Shown piece by piece: positions 1 through 13,571 of a stretch of DNA of 64,000 nucleotides (positions are counted from its first letter, which is position 1; the number at the start of each line of letters is the position of its first letter). A program made the position numbers and the translations under genes. The stretch covers positions 1,339,001 through 1,403,000 of the forward strand of contig NZ_JAOQNG010000001.1 in NCBI RefSeq assembly GCF_025961225.1, written 5' to 3'. This DNA is from Azospirillum canadense (lineage in GTDB: Bacteria > Pseudomonadota > Alphaproteobacteria > Azospirillales > Azospirillaceae). The notes under the pieces were generated by a model. It did no database searches. It was not told the DNA's origin and saw only the letters and a program-made list of their open reading frames with translations.

Positions 1-1119
1 CACGGCGTGCTGCGCTTGGTGATGGAACTCAACGGCGAGGTGGTCGAGCGCTGCGACCCGCACATCGGCCTGCTGCACCGCGGCACCGAAAAGCTGATCG
101 AGTACAAGACCTACCTGCAGGCCGTGCCGTACTTCGACCGCCTGGATTACGTCAGCCCGATGTGCATGGAGCACGCCTACGTGCTCGGCATAGAGAAGCT
201 GCTGCGCATCCAGGCGCCGTTGCGCGCCCAGTACATCCGCGTTCTGTTCTCCGAAATCACGCGCATCCTGAACCACATCCTGTCGATCACGACCGGCGCA
301 CTGGACGTCGGCGCGATCACGCCGGCGCTGTGGGGCTTCGAGGAGCGCGAGATCCTCATGGAGTTCTACGAGCGCGTCTCCGGCGCTCGGCTGCACGCCA
401 ACTACTTCCGTCCGGGCGGGGTCGCCTGGGACCTGCCGGCGGGTCTGACCGACGACATCTGGGAGTTCACGGAACGCTTCCCGAAGTTCGTCGAGGACAT
501 CGACAACCTGCTGACCGACAACCGCATCTTCAAGCAGCGCACGGTCGACATCGGCGTCGTCACCAAGGAAGAGGCCTTCGACTGGGGCTTCACCGGTCCG
601 ATGCTCCGCGGCTCGGGCGTGGCCTGGGACCTGCGCAAGTCGCAGCCCTACGAAGTCTATGACCGCATGGACTTCGACGTTCCGGTCGGCCTGACCGGCG
701 ACTGCTGGGCGCGCTATCTGGTCCGCATGGAAGAAATGCGTCAGTCCAACCGCATCATCCGCCAGTGCCTGAAGGAACTGCCCGACGGCCCGGTGCGCGT
801 CGAGGACCGCAAGGTCGCTCCGCCGCCGCGCGGCGAGATGAAGCGCTCGATGGAAGCGCTGATCCACCACTTCAAGCTCTTTACCGAGGGCTTCCACGTT
901 CCCGAAGGCGAGACCTACACCGCCATCGAGGCGCCCAAGGGCGAGTTTGCCGTCTATCTGGTGTCCGACGGGACGAACAAGCCGTACCGGTGCAAGATCC
1001 GGGCCCCCGGCTTCGCCCACCTGCAAGGCCTCGACTTCATGTCGAAGGGCCACATGCTGGCCGACGCGGTGGCCAACATCGCGTCCATGGACATCGTGTT
1101 CGGAGAAATTGACCGATGA
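1..1119 (+). CDS. nuoD: NADH-quinone oxidoreductase subunit D (49 kDa), 5' end outside the window
   Basis: Subunit D of complex I lies in the peripheral arm and forms the quinone-reduction chamber with NuoB and NuoH. The open frame starts at base 1, reads [20 protein letters not shown] and then [18 protein letters not shown], and runs to a TGA at 1117-1119. This is the conserved N-terminal quinone-site region of the family. About 372 residues are visible, so only some 20 N-terminal residues should be missing upstream. The end of the frame overlaps the nuoE start as ATGA, which suggests translational coupling. The C-terminus (DIVFGEIDR) is that of a normal NuoD, and I see no fusion to NuoC. 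Confidence 0.97.
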   Translation, partial: HGVLRLVMELNGEVVERCDPHIGLLHRGTEKLIEYKTYLQAVPYFDRLDYVSPMCMEHAYVLGIEKLLRIQAPLRAQYIRVLFSEITRILNHILSITTGALDVGAITPALWGFEEREILMEFYERVSGARLHANYFRPGGVAWDLPAGLTDDIWEFTERFPKFVEDIDNLLTDNRIFKQRTVDIGVVTKEEAFDWGFTGPMLRGSGVAWDLRKSQPYEVYDRMDFDVPVGLTGDCWARYLVRMEEMRQSNRIIRQCLKELPDGPVRVEDRKVAPPPRGEMKRSMEALIHHFKLFTEGFHVPEGETYTAIEAPKGEFAVYLVSDGTNKPYRCKIRAPGFAHLQGLDFMSKGHMLADAVANIASMDIVFGEIDR

Positions 1120-1736
1120 GCGCCTCGGCTCACGATCCGGCCAACGAGCCGGCAACCTTCGCCTTCACTCCGGAGAACCTGGAGCGGGCGAAGAAGATCA
1201 TCGCCAAGTACCCGGAAGGCCGGCAGGCCAGCGCCTGCATGCCGCTGCTCGATCTGGCCCAGCGCCAGAACGCCGGCTGGGTGTCGCGCGCCACCATGGA
1301 CGCCGTCGCCGACCTGCTGGGGATGCCGCGCATTCGCGTGTACGAGGTTGCGACCTTCTACACGATGTACAACAAGTCTCCGGTCGGCAAGCACGTGATC
1401 CAGGTCTGCACGACCACGCCCTGCTGGCTGCGTGGATCCGACGACGTGGTGCACGCCTGTGAGCGCAAGCTGGGCATCGGGGTGGGCGAGACCACCGATG
1501 ACGGCGAGTTCACGCTGCGCGAGGTCGAGTGCTCGGGCGCCTGCGTCAACGCGCCTGTCGTCCAGATCGGCGACGACTACTATGAAGACGTCAGCCCGGA
1601 GCTGATGGAAAAGATCATCGACGCGCTGAAGCGCGGCGAGATCCCGAAGCCCGGCTCTCAGATCGGCCGGCAGTCCTCCGAACCGGTGGGCGGCCCGACG
1701 ACCCTGAAGGCTTTCACCACGACCCAGGCCGATTGA
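1116..1736 (+). CDS. nuoE: NADH-quinone oxidoreductase subunit E (24 kDa, 2Fe-2S)
   Basis: Peripheral-arm subunit with a thioredoxin-like fold carrying cluster N1a and pairing with NuoF in the NADH dehydrogenase module. The 206-residue product has the four expected 2Fe-2S ligands, C98 and C103 in CTTTPC, then C139 and C143 in CSGAC. The N-terminal helical part (residues 15-80) matches the family. A C-terminal tail after about residue 165 ([16 protein letters not shown]) is longer than in E. coli NuoE, as is common in alphaproteobacteria. The ATG overlaps the nuoD stop, and nuoF follows after 10 nt. Confidence 0.97.
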   Translation: MSASAHDPANEPATFAFTPENLERAKKIIAKYPEGRQASACMPLLDLAQRQNAGWVSRATMDAVADLLGMPRIRVYEVATFYTMYNKSPVGKHVIQVCTTTPCWLRGSDDVVHACERKLGIGVGETTDDGEFTLREVECSGACVNAPVVQIGDDYYEDVSPELMEKIIDALKRGEIPKPGSQIGRQSSEPVGGPTTLKAFTTTQAD

Positions 1737-1746
1737 GGGGGATGCG

Positions 1747-3039
1747 ATGCTTCGCGACGAGGACCGCATTTTCACCAACCTCTACGGTTTCCAGAGCTTC
1801 GGCCTGGACGCCGCCAAGAAGCGCGGTGACTGGGACAACACCAAAGCCCTGATCGAAAAGGGCAAAGAGTGGATCATCGAGCAGGTTAAGGAATCCGGCC
1901 TGCGCGGGCGCGGTGGCGCCGGCTTCTCCACCGGCATGAAGTGGTCCTTCATGCCGAAGAACGTGACGGACAAGCCGGTCTACCTGGTCATCAACGCCGA
2001 CGAAGGCGAGCCGGGCACCTGCAAGGACCGCGACATCCTGCGCCACGATCCGCACAAGCTGATCGAAGGCTGCCTGATCGCGGGCTTCGCCATCGGGGCC
2101 AGCGCCTGCTACATCTACATCCGCGGTGAGTTCTACAACGAAGGCTCCAACGTCCAGCGCGCCATCGACGAGGCATACGCGGCGGGGCTGATCGGCAAGA
2201 ACGCCTGTGGGACCGGCTACGACTACGACATCTACATCCACCGGGGTGCGGGTGCGTACATCTGCGGCGAAGAAACCGCGCTCATCGAGTCCATCGAGGG
2301 CAAGAAGGGCCAGCCGCGGAACAAGCCGCCGTTCCCGGCCCAGGCCGGCCTCTACTCCTGCCCGACCACGGTGAACAACGTCGAATCGATCGCGGTGGTT
2401 CCCACCATCCTGCGTCGCGGCGCCGCCTGGTTCGCCGGCCTCGGCCGTCCCAAGAACACCGGCACCAAGCTCTTCTGCATCTCCGGCCACGTGAACAAGC
2501 CGTGCAACGTGGAAGAGGAGATGGGCATTCCGCTGAAGGAACTGATCGAGAAGCACGCCGGCGGCGTGCGTGGCGGCTGGGACAACCTGCTGGCGATCAT
2601 TCCCGGCGGGTCATCGGTCCCGCTGCTGCCGAAGTCGATCTGCGACACGGTGCTGATGGATTTCGACAGCCTGCGCGAGGTCCGCTCGGGCCTGGGCACC
2701 GCCGCGGTGATTGTGATGGACAAGTCCACCGACGTCGTGAAGGCCATCGCCCGCCTGTCGCAGTTCTACGCCCATGAAAGCTGCGGTCAGTGCACGCCGT
2801 GCCGCGAAGGCACCGGCTGGATGAACCGCATCATGCAGCGCATGGTCACCGGCAACGCGCGCGTCGAAGAAATCGACATGCTGCTGGACGTCACCAAGCA
2901 GATCGAGGGTCACACCATCTGCGCGCTCGGCGACGCTGCCGCTTGGCCGGTCCAGGGCCTGTTCCGGCATTTCCGGCCGGAGGTGGAGCGCCGCATCCAC
3001 GAGTACCGCAACGCCGCCAAGTCCTTGGCGGCCGAGTAA
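1747..3039 (+). CDS. nuoF: NADH-quinone oxidoreductase subunit F (51 kDa, FMN and NADH site)
   Basis: Catalytic NADH-oxidising subunit of complex I. The 430-residue protein shows the glycine-rich FMN/NADH signature [13 protein letters not shown] at residues 54-66 and the acidic [13 protein letters not shown] segment further on. The N3 4Fe-4S cluster ligands are C346, C349 and C352 (ESCGQCTPC) and C392 (HTICALGD). The length is normal for the family. The start ATG at 1747 follows a GAGGGGG Shine-Dalgarno stretch just after the nuoE stop. An earlier ATG at 1742 is in another frame. Confidence 0.98.
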   Translation: MLRDEDRIFTNLYGFQSFGLDAAKKRGDWDNTKALIEKGKEWIIEQVKESGLRGRGGAGFSTGMKWSFMPKNVTDKPVYLVINADEGEPGTCKDRDILRHDPHKLIEGCLIAGFAIGASACYIYIRGEFYNEGSNVQRAIDEAYAAGLIGKNACGTGYDYDIYIHRGAGAYICGEETALIESIEGKKGQPRNKPPFPAQAGLYSCPTTVNNVESIAVVPTILRRGAAWFAGLGRPKNTGTKLFCISGHVNKPCNVEEEMGIPLKELIEKHAGGVRGGWDNLLAIIPGGSSVPLLPKSICDTVLMDFDSLREVRSGLGTAAVIVMDKSTDVVKAIARLSQFYAHESCGQCTPCREGTGWMNRIMQRMVTGNARVEEIDMLLDVTKQIEGHTICALGDAAAWPVQGLFRHFRPEVERRIHEYRNAAKSLAAE

Positions 3040-3054
3040 GGAGCCCGGTTTCCC

Positions 3055-5127
3055 ATGCCGAAACTCACCATCGACGGGATCGAGATCGAAGTCGAGCCGG
3101 GCACCTCGATCCTGCAAGCCTGCGAGCAGCTGGGCATCGAGATTCCGCGCTTCTGCTACCATGAGCGTCTGAGCGTGCCGGCGAACTGCCGCATGTGCCT
3201 CGTGGAGATGGAGCGGGCTCCGAAGCCGGTGGCCGCCTGCGCCATGCCCTGCGGCGACGGGATGGTCGTGAAGACCAACACCGACCTCGTGCACAAGGCC
3301 CGCAAGGGCGTCATGGAATTCCTGCTGATCAACCACCCGCTGGATTGCCCGATCTGCGACCAGGGCGGCGAGTGCGACCTGCAGGACCAGGCCATGGCCT
3401 ATGGCTTCGACCGCGGCCGCTTCGGCGAGAACAAGCGCGCGGTCAAAGACAAGTACATGGGTCCGCTGATCCGCACGGAGATGACGCGCTGCATCCACTG
3501 CACGCGCTGCATCCGCTTCATCAACGAGATCGCCGGCGTGCCGGACCTCGGCGCGGTGAACCGCGGCGAGCACATGGAGATCACCACCTTCGTCGAGAAG
3601 GCGATCGGGTCGGAGATGTCCGGCAACCTCGCCGATGTCTGCCCGGTCGGCGCGCTGCTGTCGAAGCCCTACGCCTTCACGGCCCGCCCGTGGGAACTGC
3701 GCAAGACCGAGACGATCGACGTCCTCGACGCGATCGGCTCGAACATCCGCGTCGACACCCGTGGTCCCGAGGTGATGCGCGTTCTCCCGCGCGTCAACGA
3801 GGACATCAACGAGGAGTGGATCTCCGACAAGACCCGCTTCGCCTACGACGGCCTGAAGCGCCAGCGTCTCGACCGGCCCTACGTCCGCAAGGACGGCAAG
3901 CTGCAGCCGGCGACCTGGGCGGAGGCCTTCCAGGCCATCGCCGCCAAGGTCAAGGGCGTCGCCGGCAACCGCATCGCCGCCATCGCCGGTGACCTCGTCG
4001 ACGTCGAGTCGATGCTGGCGCTGAAGGACCTGATGGCTGGCCTGGGCTCGGCCAACATCGATTGCCGCCAGGACGGCGCGCGGTTCGACACCTCCTCGCG
4101 CGTCGGCTACCTGTTCAACAGCGGCATCGCCGGCATCGAGCGCGCCGACGTGATCCTGCTGGTCGGTACCAACCCGCGCTGGGAAGGCACGCTGGTCAAT
4201 GCCCGCATCCGCAAGCGCTACCTGATGGGTGGCCTGAAGGTCGCGGTCGTCGGCGAGGCCCGGGACCTGACCTACCCGTGCACCCATCTGGGCACCGGGC
4301 CGGACGCCCTCCAGGGGCTCGCGGACGGATCGCACGCCTTCGCCGAAGCGCTGAAGGGCGCCAAGAACCCGATGATCATCCTTGGCGCCGGTGCTTTCCG
4401 GCGCAAGGATGGTGCTGCGGTGCAGGCGGCTGTGCGCGCGCTCGCCGAGAGCGTCAACGTCGTCCGCGAGGACTGGAACGGCTTCAACGTGCTGCACAGC
4501 GCGGCGAGCCGTGTCGGCGGTCTCGACATCGGCTTCCTGCCGGGGCAGGGCGGTCTCGACACCGCCGGTATCCTGGCCGGCGCGGCCGACGGCTCGGTCG
4601 ACGTCGTCTACCTGCTTGGGGCTGACGAGATCGACCCGGTCCAGCTGGGCAAGGCCTTCGTGATCTACCAGGGCCACCACGGCGACAAGGGCGCGCACCG
4701 CGCCGACGTCATCCTGCCGGGTGCGGCCTACACCGAAAAGAACGCGACCTACGTCAACACTGAGGGCCGTCCGCAGACCGCCCGCCTGGCCGCCTTCCCG
4801 CCGGGCGAAGCGCGCGAAGACTGGAAGATCCTACGCGCCCTGTCGGAACTGCTCGGCACCAAGCTGCCCTACGACAGCCTGCCGCAGCTGCGCCAGCGCA
4901 TGGTCGAGGTCAACCCGGTGTTCGGGAAGGTCGGGTCGGTGGTGCCCGCAGCCTGGGGGGCGTTCGGCTCCGCCGGTGCGCTGGATGCCGCGCCGTTCGT
5001 GTCGCCGGTCGCGAACTACTACATGACCGACCCGATCAGCCGCGCCTCGGTGACCATGGCTCGTTGCACCGAGACGTTCGTGAAGTCCGCCGAGAGCGCT
5101 CAGGAGAGGACCGGTACCCATGGCTGA
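3055..5127 (+). CDS. nuoG: NADH-quinone oxidoreductase subunit G (75 kDa, multi-cluster)
   Basis: Large iron-sulfur subunit of the peripheral arm that carries electrons from NuoE/F towards NuoI. The N-terminal 2Fe-2S domain has C34, C45, C48 and C62. It is followed by the His/Cys segment [14 protein letters not shown], the 4Fe-4S motif CIHCTRC, and [12 protein letters not shown]. The remaining 450 residues form the molybdopterin-oxidoreductase-like domain, which has no catalytic cofactor role in this family. At 690 residues it is the usual alphaproteobacterial length. AAGGAG lies upstream of the ATG, and the stop overlaps nuoH by 8 nt. Confidence 0.97.
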   Translation: MPKLTIDGIEIEVEPGTSILQACEQLGIEIPRFCYHERLSVPANCRMCLVEMERAPKPVAACAMPCGDGMVVKTNTDLVHKARKGVMEFLLINHPLDCPICDQGGECDLQDQAMAYGFDRGRFGENKRAVKDKYMGPLIRTEMTRCIHCTRCIRFINEIAGVPDLGAVNRGEHMEITTFVEKAIGSEMSGNLADVCPVGALLSKPYAFTARPWELRKTETIDVLDAIGSNIRVDTRGPEVMRVLPRVNEDINEEWISDKTRFAYDGLKRQRLDRPYVRKDGKLQPATWAEAFQAIAAKVKGVAGNRIAAIAGDLVDVESMLALKDLMAGLGSANIDCRQDGARFDTSSRVGYLFNSGIAGIERADVILLVGTNPRWEGTLVNARIRKRYLMGGLKVAVVGEARDLTYPCTHLGTGPDALQGLADGSHAFAEALKGAKNPMIILGAGAFRRKDGAAVQAAVRALAESVNVVREDWNGFNVLHSAASRVGGLDIGFLPGQGGLDTAGILAGAADGSVDVVYLLGADEIDPVQLGKAFVIYQGHHGDKGAHRADVILPGAAYTEKNATYVNTEGRPQTARLAAFPPGEAREDWKILRALSELLGTKLPYDSLPQLRQRMVEVNPVFGKVGSVVPAAWGAFGSAGALDAAPFVSPVANYYMTDPISRASVTMARCTETFVKSAESAQERTGTHG

Positions 5128-6130
5128 GTTCTGGAGCGGCTTCCTGCTGCCGCTGATCATCATCGTCCTCAAGATCCTGGCGATCGTCGTGCCGCTTCTA
5201 GTCGGCGTGGCCTACATGACCTACGCCGAGCGCAAGATCATGGGCGCCATGCAGCTCCGCCAGGGGCCGAGCATCGTCGGCCCGTTCGGACTGCTGCAGC
5301 CTTTCGCGGACGGCCTCAAGCTGTTCTCGAAGGAGCACATCCTTCCGGCCGGGTCAAACCGCGTCCTGTTCTACATGGCGCCGATGCTGACCTTCTTCCT
5401 GGCGCTGGTCGCCTGGGCGGTCATTCCCTTCGACACGGGCATGGTGCTGGCGGACATCAACGTCGGCATCCTCTACCTGTTCGCGATCTCGTCGCTCGGC
5501 GTCTACGGCATCGTCGTGGCGGGATGGGCGTCGAACTCGCGCTACGCCTTTCTGGGCGCGCTCCGCTCCGCGGCGCAGATGGTGTCCTACGAAGTCTCCA
5601 TGGGCCTCGTCATCATCTCGGTGCTGCTGTGCGTCGGCTCGCTGAACCTGACGAAGATCGTCGAGGCGCAGCAGACCATCTGGTTCGCCATCCCCTTGCT
5701 GCCGATGTTCGTGATCTTCTTCATCTCGGCTCTGGCGGAAACCAACCGTTCGCCCTTCGATCTTCCGGAAGGCGAGTCGGAACTGGTGGCCGGCTTCATG
5801 GTGGAATACAGCTCGATGCCCTTCGCGCTGTTTTTCCTCGGCGAATACGCGAACATGATCCTGATGAGCGGGATGACGAGCATCCTGTTCCTCGGCGGCT
5901 GGCTGCCTCCGCTGCCGTTCGCGCCTTTCACCTGGATCCCGGGCCCCATTTGGTTCGCCCTGAAGATCGCGCTTTGCCTGTTCGTGTATGTCTGGGTCCG
6001 CGCGACCATGCCGCGCTACCGCTACGACCAGCTGATGCGCCTGGGTTGGAAGGTGTTTCTGCCATTCTCGCTCGTGTGGGTTGTGCTGACGGCTGGCGTC
6101 CTGGTGACGTTCGGCTGGCTGCCGAAGTAA
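5120..6130 (+). CDS. nuoH: NADH-quinone oxidoreductase subunit H (membrane, quinone channel)
   Basis: Membrane subunit joining the peripheral arm to the proton-pumping arm and forming part of the ubiquinone cavity. The 336-residue product has about eight or nine hydrophobic segments and the family signatures [16 protein letters not shown] near residue 35 and the acidic loop [20 protein letters not shown] in the middle. The ATG lies inside the end of nuoG, which indicates coupling. A 79-nt gap to nuoI follows; I saw no clear promoter or terminator in it. Confidence 0.97.
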   Translation: MAEFWSGFLLPLIIIVLKILAIVVPLLVGVAYMTYAERKIMGAMQLRQGPSIVGPFGLLQPFADGLKLFSKEHILPAGSNRVLFYMAPMLTFFLALVAWAVIPFDTGMVLADINVGILYLFAISSLGVYGIVVAGWASNSRYAFLGALRSAAQMVSYEVSMGLVIISVLLCVGSLNLTKIVEAQQTIWFAIPLLPMFVIFFISALAETNRSPFDLPEGESELVAGFMVEYSSMPFALFFLGEYANMILMSGMTSILFLGGWLPPLPFAPFTWIPGPIWFALKIALCLFVYVWVRATMPRYRYDQLMRLGWKVFLPFSLVWVVLTAGVLVTFGWLPK

Positions 6131-6209
6131 CCCCGTCCATCCGGCGAGATATCAAAGAATGCGCGGGCGCCGTTGGTTCGGCGCCCGCAAGGAAGGAGAC
6201 GAAGAGGCC

Positions 6210-6698
6210 ATGGCGTTCCTCGATCGTGCGGCGCGCAGCCTGTTCCTGACCGAACTGTTGGGCGGCCTCGGGCTCACCCTGCGCTATATGTTCAAGCCCA
6301 AGGTGACCCTGAACTACCCGTTCGAGAAGGGCCCCATCAGCCCGCGCTTCCGCGGAGAGCACGTCCTGCGCCGGTATCCCGGCGGCGAGGAGCGCTGCAT
6401 CGCGTGCAAGCTATGCGAGGCGGTGTGCCCGGCCCTGGCGATCACCATTGAGGCCGAACCGCGTGACGACGGCAGCCGCCGCACCACGCGCTACGACATC
6501 GACATGACCAAGTGCATCTACTGCGGCTATTGCCAGGAGGCATGCCCGGTGGACGCCATCGTCATGGGCCCGAACTTCGAGTTCTCGACCGAGAACCGCG
6601 AAGAGCTTTTCTACAACAAGCAGAAGCTGCTGGCGAACGGCGACCGCTGGGAGGCGGAAATTGCCCAGAACCTCGCGGCCGAGGCTCCTTACCGGTAA
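6210..6698 (+). CDS. nuoI: NADH-quinone oxidoreductase subunit I (23 kDa, two 4Fe-4S)
   Basis: Ferredoxin-like subunit carrying clusters N6a and N6b on the path to quinone. I start it at ATG 6210 because AAGGAAGGAGA precedes it and the resulting 162 residues match the alphaproteobacterial family. An in-frame ATG 17 codons upstream lacks family support. The two ligand sets are C63, C66, C69 and C73 ([11 protein letters not shown]) and C102, C105, C108 and C112 ([11 protein letters not shown]). An N-terminal amphipathic helix precedes them. Confidence 0.97.
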   Translation: MAFLDRAARSLFLTELLGGLGLTLRYMFKPKVTLNYPFEKGPISPRFRGEHVLRRYPGGEERCIACKLCEAVCPALAITIEAEPRDDGSRRTTRYDIDMTKCIYCGYCQEACPVDAIVMGPNFEFSTENREELFYNKQKLLANGDRWEAEIAQNLAAEAPYR

Positions 6699-6734
6699 GT
6701 GCAAACAGGGCGGTAAGCGGAAACGGGGATTTCG

Positions 6735-7349
6735 ATGATTATCCAAGGCATCGCCTTCTACGTGTTTGCCGCGCTTCTGGTGGCCTCCGGTGTGATGGTC
6801 ATCTCGGCGCGGAATCCCGTTCATTCGGTCCTTTATCTGGTCCTGGCATTCTTCCAGGCCGCTGGCTTGTGCGTTCTGCTCGGCGCCGAGTTCATCGCGA
6901 TGATCCTCGTGATCGTCTATGTGGGCGCGGTCGCGGTCCTGTTCCTGTTCGTGGTGATGATGCTGGACATCAATTTCCGCGAGCTGCAGGCGGGTGCCAT
7001 GCAGTATCTGCCGCTGGGCGGCCTGATCGGCGTCATCCTGCTGGCCGAACTGGCCGCCGTGCTCGGTGGCTGGATCATAACGCCGGCGGCGCAGAAGATC
7101 GCGTCGGCTCCGGCCGCAGCGATGGGGTCGGCGACCAACACCGAACAACTCGGGCAGCTCATCTACACCCACTATGTCTACCTGTTCCAGGCATCGGGCA
7201 TCGTGCTGCTGATCGCCATGATCGGCGCCATCGTGCTGACCCTGCGTTCGCGCGAGGGTGTCCGGAAGCAGAACGTCGGTGCCCAGCTCGCCCGTCGGCG
7301 CGAGGACGTGGTCGCCATCCGCAAGGTGCCGACCGGGGAGGGCGTGTGA
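6735..7349 (+). CDS. nuoJ: NADH-quinone oxidoreductase subunit J
   Basis: Small membrane-arm subunit of complex I. The 204-residue product has five predicted transmembrane segments, including the conserved [20 protein letters not shown] stretch of helix 3 with its pi-bulge region. The C-terminal tail ([20 protein letters not shown]) is basic and presumably cytoplasmic. It sits between nuoI and nuoK as in other nuo operons. Its stop is separated from the nuoK ATG by only 2 nt. Confidence 0.96.
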   Translation: MIIQGIAFYVFAALLVASGVMVISARNPVHSVLYLVLAFFQAAGLCVLLGAEFIAMILVIVYVGAVAVLFLFVVMMLDINFRELQAGAMQYLPLGGLIGVILLAELAAVLGGWIITPAAQKIASAPAAAMGSATNTEQLGQLIYTHYVYLFQASGIVLLIAMIGAIVLTLRSREGVRKQNVGAQLARRREDVVAIRKVPTGEGV

Positions 7350-7351
7350 TC

Positions 7352-7660
7352 ATGGACATCGGTCTCGGACATTACCTGACGGTCTCGGCCATCATCTTCA
7401 CGCTCGGCGTCCTCGGCATTTTCCTGAACCGGAAGAACGTCATCATCATCCTGATGTCCATCGAGATGATGCTGCTGGCGGTGAACCTGAACCTCGTCTC
7501 CTTCTCGGTCTTCCTGAACGATCTGGTTGGGCAGGTTTTCTCCATGATCATCCTGACCGTGGCCGCCGCCGAGGCGGCAATTGGGCTGGCGATCCTGGTG
7601 GTCTACTTCCGCAACCGCGGCTCGATCCGAGTCGAAGACATCAATCTGATGAGGGGCTAA
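7352..7660 (+). CDS. nuoK: NADH-quinone oxidoreductase subunit K
   Basis: MrpC-like membrane subunit of complex I. Starting at ATG 7352 gives 102 residues, the usual family length. The three hydrophobic segments carry the conserved buried glutamates in [13 protein letters not shown] (helix 2) and [13 protein letters not shown] (helix 3), which lie on the proton path. A GTG two codons upstream is possible but would overlap the nuoJ stop. nuoL follows after 9 nt. Confidence 0.96.
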   Translation: MDIGLGHYLTVSAIIFTLGVLGIFLNRKNVIIILMSIEMMLLAVNLNLVSFSVFLNDLVGQVFSMIILTVAAAEAAIGLAILVVYFRNRGSIRVEDINLMRG

Positions 7661-7669
7661 GGCCGCGCC

Positions 7670-9763
<2,094 letters not shown>

Positions 9764-9787
9764 GCGGTTTGAAGGGGAACAAGAACA

Positions 9788-11320
9788 ATGGCTAGCTGGC
9801 CGCTCCTGTCGTTCACGACCTTCCTGCCGCTTGCCGGTGTGGCGCTGATCCTGCTGTTCTGCAGGGGCAACACCCCGGACGTCGTGCGGAACGTCCGTTA
9901 CGTCGCGCTCTGGACGACGGTCATCACCTTCGTCCTGTCGCTGTTCATCTGGTTCAACTTCGACCCGCGCAACCCCGGCTACCAGCTGGTGGAGAAAGCG
10001 TCGTGGATCCCCGAGTTCGGGATTTCCTACCATATGGGCGTGGACGGCATTTCGATGCTGTTCGTCATCCTCTCGACCTTCCTGGTGCCGCTGTGCATCC
10101 TGTCGAGCTGGGAGGCGGTCCAGAACCGTGTGAAGGAGTACATGATCGCCTTCCTCGTGCTGGAAACCCTCATGGTGGGGATGTTCTGCGCGCTGGATTT
10201 CGTCCTCTTCTACATGTTCTTCGAGGGCGTCCTGATCCCGATGTTCCTGATCATCGGTGTCTGGGGCGGTCAGCGCCGGGTCTACGCGGCGTTCAAGTTC
10301 TTCCTCTACACGCTGCTCGGCTCGGTGCTGATGCTGCTGGCCATCCTGGCCATGTACTTCGTCGCCGGCACGACCGACATCCCGACCATCACCGCCACGC
10401 ACTTCCCGCGGCAGATGCAGCTCTGGCTGTGGCTGGCCTTCTTCGCCTCCTTCGCGGTGAAGGTGCCGATGTGGCCCGTGCACACCTGGCTGCCGGACGC
10501 GCACGTCGAGGCGCCGACCGCCGGGTCGGTGATCCTGGCCGGCGTCCTGCTGAAGATGGGCGGCTACGGCTTCCTGCGCTTCAACATTCCGATCCTGCCG
10601 GAGGCAACCGAGTATTTCGCCCCGCTGATCTACACGCTGTCCATCGTCGCGGTGATCTACACCTCGCTGGTCGCTTTGGCGCAGGAGGACATGAAGAAGC
10701 TGATCGCCTATTCGTCCGTCGCGCACATGGGCTTCGTGACGATCGGCATGTTCGCGCTGAACCAGCAGGGCATCGAGGGCTCAATCTTCACGATGCTGTC
10801 GCACGGCATCGTGTCGGGCGCGCTCTTCCTCTGCGTCGGCGTCGTTTATGACCGTCTGCATACCCGCGAGATCGCCCGCTACGGCGGCCTCGTGAAGAAC
10901 ATGCCGAAGTACGCGGTGGTGTTCCTGTTCATGACCATGGCCTCGGTCGGTCTGCCGGGCACCTCCGGCTTCGTCGGGGAGTTCCTGGTCCTGCTCGGCG
11001 CCTTCCGCGACAACACCTGGGTGGCCTTCCTCGCCGCCACCGGCATGGTCCTGGGTGCCGCCTACGCGCTGTGGCTCTACCGCCGCATCGTCTACGGCAA
11101 GCTGACCAAGCCGGACGTCCGCGCGATGTTCGACCTGAGCCCGCGCGAGGTTGCGATCTTCCTGCCGCTGATCGCGGTGGTGCTGTGGATGGGCGTGTAC
11201 CCGACCAGCTTCCTTTCGATCACCTCGGCTTCCGTGGGGCAGGTGATCCAGACGTACCAGACGAAGCTGGCCGCCGCGCATGGCGGCGAGACCGGCGACG
11301 TCTCCGTGGCCGCGCGTTGA
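9788..11320 (+). CDS. nuoM: NADH-quinone oxidoreductase subunit M (antiporter-like)
   Basis: Second antiporter-like proton-pumping subunit of the membrane arm. The 510-residue product has about 14 hydrophobic segments. It carries the conserved glutamate of helix 5 ([17 protein letters not shown]) and the lysine of [21 protein letters not shown] in the helix 7-8 region. The length is normal. The stop lies 10 nt before the ATG I chose for nuoN. Confidence 0.97.
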   Translation: MASWPLLSFTTFLPLAGVALILLFCRGNTPDVVRNVRYVALWTTVITFVLSLFIWFNFDPRNPGYQLVEKASWIPEFGISYHMGVDGISMLFVILSTFLVPLCILSSWEAVQNRVKEYMIAFLVLETLMVGMFCALDFVLFYMFFEGVLIPMFLIIGVWGGQRRVYAAFKFFLYTLLGSVLMLLAILAMYFVAGTTDIPTITATHFPRQMQLWLWLAFFASFAVKVPMWPVHTWLPDAHVEAPTAGSVILAGVLLKMGGYGFLRFNIPILPEATEYFAPLIYTLSIVAVIYTSLVALAQEDMKKLIAYSSVAHMGFVTIGMFALNQQGIEGSIFTMLSHGIVSGALFLCVGVVYDRLHTREIARYGGLVKNMPKYAVVFLFMTMASVGLPGTSGFVGEFLVLLGAFRDNTWVAFLAATGMVLGAAYALWLYRRIVYGKLTKPDVRAMFDLSPREVAIFLPLIAVVLWMGVYPTSFLSITSASVGQVIQTYQTKLAAAHGGETGDVSVAAR

Positions 11321-11330
11321 GGGTTCCGAC

Positions 11331-12779
11331 ATGACCGCTGTGTTTCCTGACATCTGGCCGGCCCTGCCGGAGATCTTCCTCGCCTGCGCCGGCATGGCCC
11401 TGCTCATGATCGGTGTGTTCCGCGGCGACGGCTTTACCCGGCCGATCGGCTACATGACGATGGTGGCGCTGCTTCTCGGCGCCATCCTCACCATGGGCTA
11501 CGGCACCGGCCGCGTCGTCACCTTCAACGGCCTCTTCGTGATGGACGCCTTCGGCGTCTTCATGAAGGTGCTGATCCTCGTCGCCGCAGCCCTGTCCGTC
11601 ATGCTCTCGCTCAGCTTCAACGAGCGGGAGAAGATGGCGCGGTTCGAGTTCCCCGTGCTGATGCTCTTCGCGACGCTCGGCATGCTCATGATGGTGTCGG
11701 CCAACGACCTCATCTCGCTGTATGTCGGCCTGGAGACGCAGAGCTTGGCGCTCTACGTCATCGCGGCCTTCCGCCGCGACAGTGCGAAGTCGTCGGAAGC
11801 AGGCCTGAAGTACTTCGTCCTCGGCGCGCTGTCGTCCGGCATGCTGCTCTACGGCGCGTCGCTGGTGTACGGCTTCGCCGGCACGACGGCCTTCGACAAG
11901 ATCGCGGCGCTGTTCGCCGGCGGTGCCCACCCGTCGGCCGGCGTGATCATCGGCCTTGTCTTCGTGACCGCCGGCTTGGCGTTCAAGATTTCGGCCGTGC
12001 CGTTCCACATGTGGACGCCGGACGTCTATGAGGGTGCGCCGACCCCGGTGACCGCCTTCTTCGCCGCCGCTCCGAAGGTGGCTGCGATCGCCCTGTTCAC
12101 CCGCCTGCTGATCGAGCCGTTCGGTCATCTGGTGCACTCGTGGCAGCAGATCATCATCGTCAGCTCGATCCTGTCGATGGCGCTCGGTTCCTTCGCGGCG
12201 ATCACGCAGACCAACATCAAGCGCCTGATGGCCTACAGCTCCATCGGCCACGTCGGCTACGCGCTCGTCGGACTTGCGTCGGGCAGCCAGGAAGGCGTGC
12301 GCGGCGTGCTGATCTACATGGCGGTCTACATCGTCATGAACATCGGCACCTTCGCGGTCATCCTCTGCATGAAGCAGCAGGGCCGCATGCTGGAGGAGAT
12401 CAAGGATCTGTCCGGCCTGTCGCGCACCAACCCGCTGCTGGCGGGCGCGATGGCGGTGTTCATGTTCTCCATGGCCGGCATCCCGCCGATGGCCGGCTTC
12501 TTCAGCAAGCTGTACGTATTCCTCGCTGCCATCCAGGCGCAGCTCTACACGCTGGCTGTGATCGGTGTGCTGACCAGCGTCGTGGGTGCCTACTACTACC
12601 TGCGCATCGTCAAGATCATGTACTTCGACGAACCGGTCGAAGCCTTCGACAAGATCGGCGATGATGGCATGACCGGTATCGTGGTCGCGACCGGTCTGTT
12701 CACGCTGCTGTTCTTCGTGGTTCCGGCGCCGATCCTGAACTACGCGGCGGCGGCGGCGGCGTCCCTGTTCGCGGGATGA
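11331..12779 (+). CDS. nuoN: NADH-quinone oxidoreductase subunit N (antiporter-like)
   Basis: Third antiporter-like subunit and last gene of the nuo operon. I start it at ATG 11331, just after the nuoM stop, giving 482 residues ([20 protein letters not shown]). An in-frame ATG at 11280 would overlap nuoM and adds residues that are not family-like. The conserved core includes [13 protein letters not shown] (Glu of helix 5) and [20 protein letters not shown] (Lys of helix 7). The stop overlaps birA by 4 nt (ATGA). Confidence 0.96.
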   Translation: MTAVFPDIWPALPEIFLACAGMALLMIGVFRGDGFTRPIGYMTMVALLLGAILTMGYGTGRVVTFNGLFVMDAFGVFMKVLILVAAALSVMLSLSFNEREKMARFEFPVLMLFATLGMLMMVSANDLISLYVGLETQSLALYVIAAFRRDSAKSSEAGLKYFVLGALSSGMLLYGASLVYGFAGTTAFDKIAALFAGGAHPSAGVIIGLVFVTAGLAFKISAVPFHMWTPDVYEGAPTPVTAFFAAAPKVAAIALFTRLLIEPFGHLVHSWQQIIIVSSILSMALGSFAAITQTNIKRLMAYSSIGHVGYALVGLASGSQEGVRGVLIYMAVYIVMNIGTFAVILCMKQQGRMLEEIKDLSGLSRTNPLLAGAMAVFMFSMAGIPPMAGFFSKLYVFLAAIQAQLYTLAVIGVLTSVVGAYYYLRIVKIMYFDEPVEAFDKIGDDGMTGIVVATGLFTLLFFVVPAPILNYAAAAAASLFAG

Positions 12780-13570
12780 CGCCCCACTCTGAGGCGGAGG
12801 CGGCGCAACTGCGCCTGCCTCCGGGCTTTCGGCTCAAGGCCTTCGACTCCGTCGGCAGTACGAACGACGAGGCGAAGGCCTTTGCCCGTTCTGGGGCACC
12901 CGAAGGCACCATCGTCTGGGCCAAGCGGCAGGAGGCGGGTCGGGGGAGGCGCGGGCGCGTCTGGACCTCGCCGGAGGGCAACCTCTACACCTCCACGATC
13001 CTGCGCCCGAACCGGGCGGCCGCGGAGTCCGCCCAGATCTCCTTCGTCGCCGCCCTGGCGATCGCGGACACCGCGGAGTCCGTGCTGCCGGAGTCGGCGG
13101 AGGTGCGGTGCAAATGGCCAAACGATGTCCTGGTGAACGGGCGAAAGGTGTCCGGCATTCTTCTGGAGTCGGAAGCGGCGCCAGCTGGCGGGCTGGCTTG
13201 GCTCGTCCTCGGAGTCGGCATCAATTTGCGCCATTTTCCCGAGTCGACGGAGTTCGCGGCGACCTCGCTGAGCGCGGAGGGGGCGCCGACCATGGCGCCC
13301 GCTGCGTTGCTCGAGGTCTATGCCGCCGCGCTGGAGCGCTGCTACGGGGCTTGGCGCGACCATGGTTTCGGCCCGATCCGCGATGCTTGGCTGCGGCGCG
13401 CCAAGGGGCTGGGGGAGCCGATCGTGGTGCGGCTTTCCGACCGGACGTTGTCCGGCACCTTCGCCGATCTGGACAGGGACGGGGTTCTGTTGCTTGATCG
13501 TGACGATGGCGCGGGGCGGCAACGCATCGCGGCCGGAGACGTGTTCTTCCCACCCGTGGTGGAGACCTGA
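12776..13570 (+). CDS. birA: Biotin--[acetyl-CoA-carboxylase] ligase (class I, no DNA-binding domain)
   Basis: Activates biotin with ATP and transfers it to the biotin-carrier lysine of carboxylases. The 264-residue protein contains the ligase motif GRGRRGR at 55-61 and KWPNDVLV at 113-120, followed by a small C-terminal domain. There is no N-terminal helix-turn-helix, so it should not be a bio-operon repressor. It overlaps the nuoN stop by ATGA and precedes coaX by 1 nt, so it is probably co-transcribed from the nuo promoter. The order nuoN-birA-coaX-rnj is common in alphaproteobacteria. Confidence 0.95.
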   Translation: MTPHSEAEAAQLRLPPGFRLKAFDSVGSTNDEAKAFARSGAPEGTIVWAKRQEAGRGRRGRVWTSPEGNLYTSTILRPNRAAAESAQISFVAALAIADTAESVLPESAEVRCKWPNDVLVNGRKVSGILLESEAAPAGGLAWLVLGVGINLRHFPESTEFAATSLSAEGAPTMAPAALLEVYAAALERCYGAWRDHGFGPIRDAWLRRAKGLGEPIVVRLSDRTLSGTFADLDRDGVLLLDRDDGAGRQRIAAGDVFFPPVVET

Positions 13571-13571
13571 C

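Noticed and set aside
2611..4698. A 695-codon minus-strand frame across nuoF and nuoG
   Set aside because: Same antisense effect; no start signal or known domain.
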